This document shows positions 54,134-64,000 of a stretch of 64,000 nt of DNA, one piece after another. The notes beneath the pieces were generated by a model that saw only the letters and a list, made by a program, of their open reading frames with translations, had not been told where the DNA came from and did not search any database. Position numbers and translations under genes: made by a program. The stretch is taken from positions 22,320 through 86,319 of the forward strand of contig WTXI01000157.1 in the NCBI GenBank assembly GCA_022376515.1, in the 5' to 3' direction. Each line of letters starts with the position of its first letter. Within the stretch, counting starts at the first letter, position 1. This DNA is from Lactifluus volemus (lineage: Eukaryota > Basidiomycota > Agaricomycetes > Russulales > Russulaceae).

Positions 54134-56104
54134 CTAGCATTCACAGGAAAACGAATATTGGATGTTCTGGGCCTGGGTTAACGTGTCTCTAATCTCCAAA
54201 CAGAATTCTTCTCCATTCAACGCGTGCACTCTCGCACAGACGTGGCAATCTCTTTTGCTGATATGATCATTGAGAGCCTTCGAGTATTCTTTGTGAAAGT
54301 GGGAGAGGTCGAGGGTGTATGTAGACCCGTATAGCTGAGCAAGCAGGCCAGAAAACAGGTCCTGCAACCAGATGGGAGGAGAGCCTTCATTCTTCGGGCG
54401 AACGACGGGAAGGGGACCTGGGCAGCCAACCCAGACTCCTAATACGCCATTCCCTTGATCCAGAAAACCTTTGAAACATGAGACGAGGCTGTCTGTGCAA
54501 AGCTGGCGAAAGCTCGCAAGATCACGCAACGCCCAACCTTCGAACGATCGCAATGCCTCCCCAAGATATTCAAACGTAAACGGGTGGCCCATAGTAAGGT
54601 ACGCTGCAGTCTTCATTTCTGGAATGAGTTTCTTCTGGCAGGCGAGGGCATATACGCGAAATGCCTCCGCACCCTTCGGTGAAAGTAGTCCTTTGTGCTT
54701 GACCTGGGCGCGTATGGAGGATTGAACAGAGTCCATTTCAAACTTCTGCGAAGCAGCGAGGAGTGCCAAAATGTTGTCATTGGTCTTGGGGATCTCAGGG
54801 GGGACGGGATACAACATTGACATAAGGCTGTCCAGAGTCTCCGCATCCTCAGATAGATCCACTACTGGAAGTCCATCAATAGTTTCGGCGTTTGTAGGTT
54901 CACGGAGGGTGAACATGTCATCAAAAAAGGGCGACGAGGTGGCTAGCACCGATTTATGAACGCGGAAATTGACACGGTCGATGGATCGAAGTATCACATC
55001 CGCATTGGACATATCTGAGTATTTCTGCGGACGGAAGGCTTCGATAGATGGTGTGGAGTGGTCCTCAGAGGCCGACCCTTCGGTGAGTAAGAAACCCGAC
55101 TCGGCCTGACAAAGTCTTCAGATTATTTATCAATAAATGGTGATATTACGTCAAAGATATACCTCTGTCATACTAGCATCAGCGAAAATCGTTAATGCTG
55201 TCCAAAACGAGCGCATCTTCTGAGGAGGTATTTCAGCGCAGGATGAGCAACTACTAGTAACGGATCTCCGGTTTCCGTCCCGAATATGTCGTTCGTAGGC
55301 CCTATAGAATTGACCAGGATCCAGGAAAGCGAGATTCCCCTGCATCGTCTCGATGTGACAACTAATCCAAGTCGGGATAAGGGAAGGCGTAAGGGATTGA
55401 CACTTTGATTCTCCTAAGACGTGTTTCGCGTGCGATCTCCGGAATGCTTCAAGATACAATCGAAGCTTGGATTTAACCCTTAGATGATATTTCCAGAGTT
55501 CATGAAGACAAGCGCCTGACATCATATCTAGCTCGTCCTTCAAGCCTTCGATGGTCAAAGGTGACAACGTTAGGGTTGACCGTGCTGCCTGCAGCGCCTC
55601 CTTTCGAAGCCCATATCTCTGAGCAAGTGAATAGACGTCATATGCGGTTTCATCCCGAATGAATGGTGAATCTTGCTCTGCGATGTGGTTCCGGATCCGA
55701 GTTAGTACGACGTCCATCTTGTACTTTTGAGCGACAGAGAGGAGCTCCATGGTGCTCTCTGTAGTTGCGGGAAGAATAGGCGTTACAGGGAAAATGTAAC
55801 TGAGGAGGCTGAAAACTATTGCACCCCTTTCGGAAAGGTTGATTACAGGGAGTGAGTCAGCATCGACGTCCGGTTCAACATCGGCTGCAATCGTAGGAGT
55901 GCAGGACCAAGAATCGGAGGATTTTGATACTCTCTCGCTGAGGATGGAGGAGATATGGATGACATAAACCTTCAATATACGAAAATTGAAGGAATCGCGA
56001 GAACGAATGATGAGGTCTGCCCCAGGAGTATCAAAGGTTAAGGTCTCGAAGGATATGTGCGCGCCAAAATGCGAGCCCGAGGTTTCTGAGATGAGAATCG
56101 ACAT
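54134..56104 (-). CDS. Double-BTB/POZ domain protein, tandem copy 1
   Basis: BTB domains mediate dimerisation and often link substrates to Cullin-3 ubiquitin ligases. Two exons join in phase 0: 56104-55163 (314 codons) and 55105-54134 (323 codons plus stop), through a 57-nt GT-AG intron, giving about 637 residues. BTB 1: ADLIIRSRDSFNFRILKVYV to SVAQKYKMDVVLTRIRNHIA. BTB 2: YSDMSNADVILRSIDRVNFR, VHKSVLATSSPFFDDMF, VDLSEDAETLDSLMSMLYP, ALLAASQKFEMDSVQ. Each BTB is followed by a similar helical tail ending in a CxxC-type motif (SSCSSCAEI; CHVCARVHAL). The exons could be read as two separate genes, but the intron signals, unbroken phase and identical architecture in copy 2 favour one protein. Likely nuclear or cytosolic adaptor; partner unknown. 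Confidence 0.8.
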
Positions 56105-57426
56105 AGGATAGGACAACGTTCTGGTATGAGTTCAAGGGTTGTCATACGTTATTAGCCTCGTGTATTTCGATAGACGCTATGATAGAAAGAAGCGCAGTAC
56201 GCAGTTATAGAAGCGCAGAAATACCGCATGTATGTCTCACGCTGATGTAATCGCCATTTTCTAGAATATCATCCGACTTGCTGGCGACCACATTATATTC
56301 GCATGTTCCAACAAGTTGAGAGGATGTTCGCGTAGGGACTATATGATATTCTGAGGATGATATGAGAGGTAGAATGTCAGCTTGAGGGACGAAGCTGATC
56401 CGTCTGTGTAATGTCCCATCCTGGTAGCGGTGCGGCGCGTGCCGAGTATCGGAGGATATTTAATGATTTCCCATAAAGGGAGAAATATGGATGAAGGAAT
56501 GCCACTACCGTCTCCTCGCGAATCTAGGTCAAAGTAGTACTGTACCGACCTCGACGCTCTGTAAACGCTAAACGCGATGGAACGGACACGTGACTAAACT
56601 AAACCCAAGTGATATTTAGGTTTATTTGTCCCGTGCGTCTAGATAACAGTTGGCGCCGCCGCAGGCCTCAAGATCTTCTAGAACTGCCTGGACAAGAGCA
56701 CCGCTATGAAAAATCGCTGCTACGGACTGTACGACAAGCTCCTCAGTTATTTCTTTCAAGATTCCTTCACTTTCTTCATTCGGTCGTCCAGTCGAACTTC
56801 AACGCTTCAAGGAGAATCAAGTTCCACCTGCATGACCCGATGAAGCAGAGAATCAGGCACAGGCGCAGGGGAAACATAGGTTTTGGAGCTCTATAGGGTC
56901 CAATCCATCTGAATAGTACTACGCAGGGGAGAGGCCGTCCGTACCAACTGCGAACAGACCCGCGTCCGGAAAGGGTTGTTCCGGGGTTTGCCGGGTAACC
57001 TCCTTCCAAAACTTCACTTTGTGCACGTTCAAGTTCTAAACGACTATCTCGAGAGTTTCCGTGATACGACCTACTCTTCCCCTGATCTTGATTCTTGACG
57101 GAGTGTGGACGAATCCAGAATTGCCAGGGTTGTTTCGGGGTTTGCCGACTGACCCGATTCCTGACTTCCCCGCTCGCAGATATCAAAGCTGCACATGCTC
57201 TGGATGGGACATCACTAAGATGCACAGATGAAATCAATTACATTAGATCGAGCGTCAGTGTGTGAGCCTCGCCATGCCCTATCAATCTTGAAGTTCTACT
57301 TCCGGTCCCCTTGGTCTGTATTCTTGGCGTCTAGTCCCTACACCCCACTAGCACTGTCCCGGGTCAGTTGGCGCCTGCTCCAGGTGAGAATGATGTATAC
57401 TCACGAATAGAGATCTATTCTTGGAC
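56105..57426. other. Intergenic between the double-BTB copies
   Basis: Contains the promoter of copy 1 (left side) and 3' flank of copy 2. A 153-codon minus-strand frame (57237-56776) has no recognised domain and an atypical Arg/Ser/Pro make-up; it is not called. A TACTGTA lies near 56530. Confidence 0.45.
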
Positions 57427-59399
57427 CTATAAAATACCACCTTCGAAAAATGTGTATTGAACGTTCCGTGCTTGCATCAAACCCTTCTCAATCTCCTCAC
57501 AGAATGTCTCTCCTTGTAATGCGTGCACCTTCATGCAAAAGTGGCAGTCCTTTTTATTGAGATGACCCTGAAGAGCCTTCAAGTATTCTCCACGAAAGCG
57601 GGAAGGTTTGAGGGTCGGTATATCGGAGCTCGCAAGGAGGTTCTTTACCCAAGTGGGGAGGGAGCCGAGATTATTATCTGGTTGAGAGGAGCAGAAGGAT
57701 GGAACAGGATACGAAGAGCCAGCCCAAATCCTCGACGGGCCATTCGAAGGATCCGAGAATAACTTCATGCATTTGTCAAGGTGGGCTGAACAGCAATGAC
57801 GAAAGTTCAGAAGGTCACGCAGAGCCCGACCTTCGAACGATCGCAGTGCCTCCCCAAGACCATCGAACGTCATCGAATGATCCAAAGTCAGGCGGGCTGT
57901 GGTCGTTATTTCAGGTAACAACCTTAGCCTATAGGCGACGGCGTATACACGGAATGCCTCTATGCCCTTCGGTGAAAGTAACCCTCTGCGGCTGACCTCG
58001 GCACGGATAAGACATTGTACAGCGACCATTTCATATTTCTGCGAGGCGGCGATCAGAGCCAGGATGTTGTCGTCTGTGTCCGGTATCTCTGGAGAAACGG
58101 GGTACAACAGCGATATAAGACTATTCAAGGTCTCCGCATCCTCGGATACAGGCACTATGGGAGGTCCATCGACAGTCTCATCGTTGGGGGGTTGTGGGAG
58201 GGAGAACATGGAATCAAAAAATGGCGATGAGGTGACTAGCACCAACTTATGGACACGGAAATTGACCATGTTGGCAGACTGTAGTATCATATCCGCGTTG
58301 GACATGTCTGAGTACTTCAACGTATGGTGGGCTTCTGTAGATTGCGTGGCGTGACTTTCGGGTCCTGTTTGATCCAAGTCTTCAACAATTGAAAAATCCG
58401 ACTCAGCCTGTGAAAGCGTTTCGATGATTGACTGATGCGGCTATATCAACGACTTGCCTTGGTTATGCTACCATTGACAACGGTTGTCAAAGCTTCCCAA
58501 AGCGCGTGTAATGTATCGTGAGATATTTGTGCGCAAGGTGTGCAACCGATGCTTCCCGATTTTCCTTCCCGGTGTATGTGGTTTGACAAGGCCTTGTGGA
58601 ATCTAGTGAGATCAAAGAGAGCGAGATATTCCCCCATTAATTCAATATAATCATCAAGCCAATGTGGGATGCGAGAAGCCGCCGTGAGCGATCGACAACC
58701 TGAAACTCCCAGTGTCTTCCATACTTGTGACAGTCTGAACTCTCCCAGGCTCGATGTGAGATCTGATCCAACTCTCTTGTGGTATTTCCAGAGTTCATGA
58801 AGACTGGCGCCTGACATCATATCAAGCTCGTCGTCCTGCAAGCCTTCGATGGTCAATGGTGAGAAGGCCAGCGTTGACCGTGCTGCCTGTAGCGCCTCCT
58901 TGCGAAGCCCATATTTATAGGAAAGAGAGTAGACGCGGAATGCGGTATCTTTCCGAATAAATGGCGGATCTTGTTGAGCGATGTGGTATCGGATCCGGGT
59001 CAGTACGACGTCCATCTTGTATTTTTGAGCGACAGAGAGGAGCTCCATAGTCTGCTCAATAGTTTCAGGAATAATTGGTGGTACGGGAATAATGTGACTG
59101 AGAAGGCTGAGAAGGATGTCACCACTATCGGGAAGCTGAATTACAGGGAGAGCGATGGCACCACGATCCGATTCCGAATTGGAGGTAATCGTAGTGGCAT
59201 TGGGCTGAGGACCAGGAGAGACTAAGACTTTCTCACCGAGGATGGGAGAGCTTTGGATGATATAGAGCTTCGGTAAGCGAAATTCGAAGGAATCGCAAGA
59301 ACGAAGGATGACATCGGCCTGGGGGATATTGAGCAGCAAGTTGTCAGGAACGGCTGAACCCGAAGGCGAGCCAGAGGATTCACGGGGGGATGTGGACAT
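57427..59399 (-). CDS. Double-BTB/POZ domain protein, tandem copy 2, with probable GC-AG intron
   Basis: Paralogue of the gene at 54134-56104. Exon 1 is 59399-58458, 314 codons, exactly the length of exon 1 in copy 1. Exon 2 is 58407-57427 (326 codons plus stop). The 50-nt intron has donor AAG|GCAAGT and acceptor TTTCACAG, a textbook GC-AG intron at the position where copy 1 has GT-AG. BTB 1: ADVILRSCDSFEFRLPKLYI to KYKMDVVLTRIRYHIAQQD. BTB 2: YSDMSNADMILQSANMVNFR, VHKLVLVTSSPFFDSMF, ALIAASQKYEMVAVQ. The tails again carry IGCTPCAQI and CHFCMKVHAL motifs. If the intron is kept, translation ends after ITKASR, giving a single-BTB protein. Confidence 0.8.
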
Positions 59400-60257
59400 G
59401 AAGACCAATATCAAGTGTTCGCTCGCGGCTCATTGCGGCATTGCCAGTGTCAGTCACGTGATCATGGATATGGGTTGATGTGACTCGGTGGTGTCACGGT
59501 CTCATGACAGTGACATTTCTGAAGCTGACTCATCACGTCTAGATCTGTAAGAGTCGGAAGTCCAGGCAGGTCGGCCTTTGGTCCTTCTCGCCGTTGTGAC
59601 TGTGGTACCAGTGTTACTACCCCTCCAAGTCGTGGGACTAACGAAATCAATGTTGGTAATCTCATCAAGACCTCCGAGTCGTTCAAGGTGAGACGAGATC
59701 ATGATTACGGTGGTGCTCATAATTGCAACAAGTGGCCGCCGCGGCCTCACAATGTACTCGCTCTTGCTCCTGGACAGTTTCATTCAGCACGCACGGTATA
59801 TTTAGTAGTAGTATTGGTATAGATCAGACAAACCTACAGTACCATTGCATTCATATTTAAGCCCCAGACTGGAGTCTCACCTAGCCTAACGTGTATAGTA
59901 ACACTAGTAAGAATACACAGCGATAGCTATTTCCATCTGCGTCTGTCTACTGGAAGTCACCAAAGTCAACTTGTTCCGTTAGGCGTGCAGCCTTCCGGCC
60001 TATTGTAGCTCGCACTGTATGAGTATCTGTTTCTGACCACAACTTGAACCACACCTGTCACAAAGTTGAGCAACTTTGATAAACAGCTGAAGTAGCCATG
60101 CTTCAGACTCACACACATGCCGCATACTATTTGCGTCACTATCGAGATGGGTGTTGGTTAACACCGCACCTTGGCTATCGTTCGTTTGCGGCGTCTGCGC
60201 GTCTAATAGATGACGACACCTGTCAACCTGAATGTGGGATTATTTGTTAGTACGTAG
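59400..60257. other. Intergenic, no supported gene
   Basis: The 0.86-kb region separates the divergent double-BTB copy 2 and the STAND pseudogene and should hold their promoters. Short frames only. GACTCGG or CCGAGTC near 59481 and 59676; TACAGTA near 59836. Confidence 0.5.
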
Positions 60258-63200
60258 GTGGCTATGCATGAGGTGACCATCTCCCAGCAAGTCACTTCCT
60301 GTTCTGCAAACCCGCTCCTCCCTACTGCTCAGGCCCCAGGATCTATGCCACAGACCCCCCTCCCTATGGCCTCAGTCGCCTCATCCAATTTTCAAACTAT
60401 TTTTGTCACTGCCCTGAAAAGGTATCGCGAGAAGACGAAGAACGACCTTATCACACATCCACTCACTGCTCAGCTGCAACTCTGCGAGTCTCCCACCGCC
60501 GTTCTTGATGTACTCAACAAACAATACGGTGTCCAAGAGTTCCTTTAATCCCAGAGCGACGATGCGCGGTCTAGAAAGCGGCTTGGTGCCACTGTCACCG
60601 TCCTTTGCGCCTTTTCCGCAGCAGTTGGCGAAGGTGCTGGTCTAGTAAATCTCAGATTCATCAATAATATGCCCTCTGATCCACCGTTTCGTAGGTCTTC
60701 TCACCTGCAAGGGTGATTTTTTCTGGCATTGGTGTCCTTCTTGCGGTGAGGTGTCGCCCTAGTGGTACAGATGACGTGATGCTGACTCGGGTTTTCATAG
60801 GTGGCGAAGAACGTAGGCGCAAGCACAGATGCACTCGTCGACCTTTTTGGTCGCATCGAAGCCTTTTTCAAACGCATCGAGGCTTATATTGAAGTTCCAC
60901 CGACCGTGGAGATGACCGACTTGATGGTTAAGATTGTGGTCGAGGTTATTGGAATCCTTGCTGTTGCAACGAGAGAGATGAAGCAGGGACCAGCAAGTGA
61001 GCTCTTCCTTGGAAAAATGTCACGTTTGATCAATCCAAGTTCAGAAAGATATTTGAAGAAACTGGCAGGAAGAACCGATATTGAAGATGCCCTACAGAGG
61101 TTGGACAAGTTGACACATGAGGAGGCTATGATGGCAACTGCACAAGTCCTGAAGTTTGCCACAGAGTTGACGACAAGATTACCGGTGTTAGAAGAAGAAT
61201 GAATGAAGTAATTGATGGTGCGCAGGCGTGTGTTAGTTGGCTACCGACACATTACTGAATGTCCATGTTGTCAGTTGGAAGAGAGACAAGGGGAGCGATC
61301 CGCCATCGAGGACGATCTAGGTGGTCTGAAAGGTTTGTTCGCTTGTCATCCAGCTGTCCGCATCCCGGAGAAGCTTAGATACTTGCAGGAGATCAGTTAC
61401 GGGAGAACTTTCAAGAATGGCTCTCTCCTGCAGATCCGTCTGTGAATTATAACTCCGCGCGCGATGCTTACCACGATGGCACCGCGGTTTGGTTCACTCA
61501 AGGCCAAATCTTCGATCACTGGAAAGTATCCGGTTCTGAATCTTTGTTATGGATTCATGGGAAACGTACATGCCTTCTACTTTCATCGCCTCAGCTGTTG
61601 CTGATGCCTCCCACGTGACTTATTAATAATAGCGGGGTCGGGGAAAAGTATCTTGACGTACGTCGCCCCATTGATATAATAGCTGATAATCCTGGGAAAC
61701 TCATAAATTTGACTAGTTCCTCAGTGATCCATGAAATCCAGGGTATCTCTCCCCCCGCGGCATCCCAACTAGCCTATTTTTTCTTCGACTTTAAGGACGC
61801 CACAAAACAGGACGCCCGTGCTTTACTCACTTCCTTTCTTGTTCAACTTTGTGATCAATCCAAAACCGGCTTCAAGCATCTTTTTGACATGTATTCAACA
61901 CACAACAACGGTACTCAGCAACCTAGCGAGGGCGCTCTTTTTCAGTGTCTTGAGAACACGCTTCGGGGTTTGGGGCAAGTCCCAATCTATCTGATCATCG
62001 ATGCGCTCGACGAAAGCCCCAGTACGTCGAAGGTACTTGGGGTGCCATCGTCGCGTCAAAGGGTGTTAGAAGTTATAAAGAAGCTCGTGATGCTGCGTCT
62101 TCGAAACTTGCATATATGTGTAACCAGCCGTCATGAGTTCGACATCAGCAGCGCCCTCAAACAGTTAGCGTCCTTCAAGATATCTCTACATGATCAAGAT
62201 GGGCAGAGAGACGATATCACCAGATACGTCAGCTCTGTCGTGTATTCTGACGCGGAGTTCATGATGAAGAAGTGGAAGACGGAGGACAAAGAACTAGTCG
62301 TCGAGACCTTGACCAAAAAATCGGACGGAATGTAGGTATATCACCCTCTGTTTTCGTCCTTTGTTCACATTTCTATTCAGGTTCCGATGGATCATCTGTC
62401 AACTAGAGACACTGAGACATTGCTTCACGCGCAATGTCCTTCGTGTCCTCGACGAATTACCTAAATCTCTTGATGAAACGTATGAACGTGTACTGAAGAG
62501 CATCAATGCAGAAAACTGCGCAGACGCGTATCGTCTTTTGCAATGTCTCACTGTCGCAATGAGGCCGCTTCGTGTAGAGGAGCTTGCGGAAGTCCTTGCG
62601 ATTGATTATGATGGTACCGAACCGACTCCGAAGCTGAACCCGGATTGGCGCTGGAGGATCAAGAACAAGCTCTCCTGGCAGCGTGCTCTAGTTTGATCAC
62701 CATCGTGAATATTGATGGTTCACAGGTGGTACAATTCTCGCATTTCTCCGTAAAGGAGTTTCTGACCTCTCGCCGCCTTTCTGCATCAAGTGGGGATATC
62801 TCGTGCTATTATATCTCTTTGGAGTCTGCCCATACTGTCCTCGCGCAAACTTGCTTAAGTGTCCTATTGTGGACGAATCATCGCGCCAACAAGTATACCA
62901 TCGAGGATCATCATCTCCCACTGGCGCGATACGCAGCTCGACACTGGTTCGACCATGCCCCGTTCGGGAAGGAGTCATCACGAGTACGGAAAGGAATGGA
63001 GCTTCTCTTTGACTCCGACAGGCCCCATTTTTCGGCGTGGCTCCAGCTACACGACATTGATATCGCTCCCTCCCTTAGTTCCACCTTCTACCTGTTCACA
63101 CCTACACGAAAGTCAGATGCAACCCCTCTATACTACTCCGCACTCTGCGGACTTCACGACCTGACGGAACACCTCATTTTCAAGCATCCCGAGCAAGTGA

Positions 63201-63792
63201 ACGCCCATGGCGGCTATTACGTGACTCCAGTGGTTGCGGCGTTGGCGCGAAAACACCTCCACGTTGCCCAGTTACTCTATGATCATGGCGGGGGGTGAAC
63301 ATTCGGGGCTACAGACAAGGGACACCATTATACTCCGCATCGACCGGATATCCTGACATTGTGGAATGGCTACTCAACCATGGTGCTGATGCTGATGCCC
63401 GTGTGGATTATCTCAGCTGGACTCCAGTGTTTATGGCGGCTGACCTGGGACAAGTCGAGGTGGTTCGGATACTTGCCCAACACAAGGCAGACATCAAAGC
63501 CCGGGAGGACACAGGCCGGACACCGCTTCACGTAGCATCGCAATTTGGTCGCCTCGACGTTGTGCGATTGTTACTTGGCTACGGTGTAGATCTGAACGCG
63601 CGGAATAATAAACTCTCGACTCCGCTGCACATGGCCTCAGAAGAGGGGAAGTTGGAGGTTGTAAAACTGCTGCTCGAGCGAGGCACATACGTAGGGGCGG
63701 AAGATGACGAGGGCAGGACCGCATTTCAGATTGCATCAGCGAAAGGACATGACAAAGTTGCGGAATTCCTCTCAAAACTTGGTGCTAAATGA
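60258..63792 (+). pseudogene. STAND protein gene: Goodbye-like N-terminus, NACHT ATPase, ankyrin repeats; multiply disabled
   Basis: NACHT-STAND proteins are fungal NLR-like receptors implicated in non-self recognition and cell death. Order: Goodbye-like N-terminal domain (FQTIFVTALKRYREKTKNDL; ALVDLFGRIEAFFKRIEAYI), a linker (LRENFQEWLSPADPSVNYNS, GTAVWFTQGQIFDHW), NACHT with Walker A GKPGSGKS formed across intron 61568-61631, Walker B YLIIDALDES and CVTSRHEFD, winged/helical region (VLDELPKSLDETYERV; VQFSHFSVKEFL), then about five ankyrin repeats (GRTPLHVASQFGRLDVVRLL; STPLHMASEEGKLEVVKLLL). Lesions: TAA at 60546-60548; frame changes near 61200, 61255-61310 and 61393; one lost base near 62655 (WRW|DQEQ); and a G6 tract at 63290-63295 followed by TGA. 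Introns elsewhere still splice in phase. Several assembly errors are conceivable, but this many suggests decay. Confidence 0.82.
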
Positions 63793-64000
63793 TGGCATAT
63801 ACACTAGACACCCATAACATTGGAATCGTACATGTATTACTTCCGTACGCATGCTCTACAAGACACGACTCGGAGTATGCTCGGCAGAGGTCGGTCTCCT
63901 CAACGGCGCGGGGCAGATCGGGTCGTCGTCCGAATTTCAACCCTGCAGCATCACTGGCCGCGTCCCGACGAAAGAGAAGCCCGCAACCCTACAAACGCAT
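63793..64000. other. 3' flank of the STAND pseudogene
   Basis: No gene seen. One GACTCGG copy lies near 63870. Confidence 0.4.

Noticed and set aside
55105..55162. Annotating each BTB unit as a separate gene (four genes)
   Set aside because: Intron signals and phase at both loci, and equal exon-1 length in the two copies, favour two double-BTB genes.
56776..57237. 153-codon minus-strand frame between the double-BTB copies
   Set aside because: Unusual Arg/Ser/Pro-rich composition, no domain, and no counterpart in the other duplicate.

Overview
The window is nuclear DNA of a filamentous basidiomycete, very probably an agaricomycete. The evidence is split genes with many short introns (about 40-75 nt, GT-AG, one likely GC-AG) and families typical of that group: a Gti1/Pac2 WOPR regulator, a TKL-type kinase with an MLKL/HeLo-like helical N-terminus, BTB proteins, FAD-linked berberine-bridge-type oxidases, a priA/CPL1-like secreted protein and a Goodbye-NACHT-ankyrin STAND protein. 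The mix resembles Rhizoctonia/Ceratobasidium-like fungi, but that placement is inference. No rRNA, tRNA, CRISPR or bacterial-type operon was seen.

Layout. 1-7.1 kb: 5' part of a WOPR regulator and a twelve-exon kinase gene, both on the minus strand. 7.1-12.9 kb: gene-poor, with a heavily decayed acyl-CoA-oxidase-like pseudogene. 12.9-16.7 kb: a C2H2 zinc-finger gene and an OXR1 (TLD domain) gene in divergent orientation. 16.7-23.5 kb: gene-poor, with scraps of decayed coding sequence. 23.5-30.2 kb: two intact tandem FAD-oxidase genes. 31.9-40.8 kb: a duplicated aspartic-protease region, with one dead and two intact proteases and a fragment of the neighbouring membrane-protein gene duplicated beside the dead one. 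41.8-47.9 kb: a nuclear-looking helical/low-complexity protein, an MFS transporter gene broken by a TA-flanked inverted-repeat element, and a CPL1/priA-like secreted protein. 47.9-53.7 kb: mostly non-coding, then a seven-helix-type membrane protein. 54.1-59.4 kb: two tandem copies of a double-BTB gene. 60.2-63.8 kb: a STAND NACHT-ankyrin gene with several disabling lesions.

The region is shaped by local tandem duplication (FAD oxidases, proteases, double-BTB genes) and by gene decay. The kinase and the STAND pseudogene belong to families linked to fungal self/non-self and cell-death signalling; the oxidases, proteases and CPL1-like protein are secreted or extracellular types. Two short oligomers, GACTCGG and TACTGTA, recur in the intergenic DNA well above chance by eye. 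Exon coordinates were derived by hand from splice signals and reading phase. They are internally consistent for most genes, but no transcript data were available.
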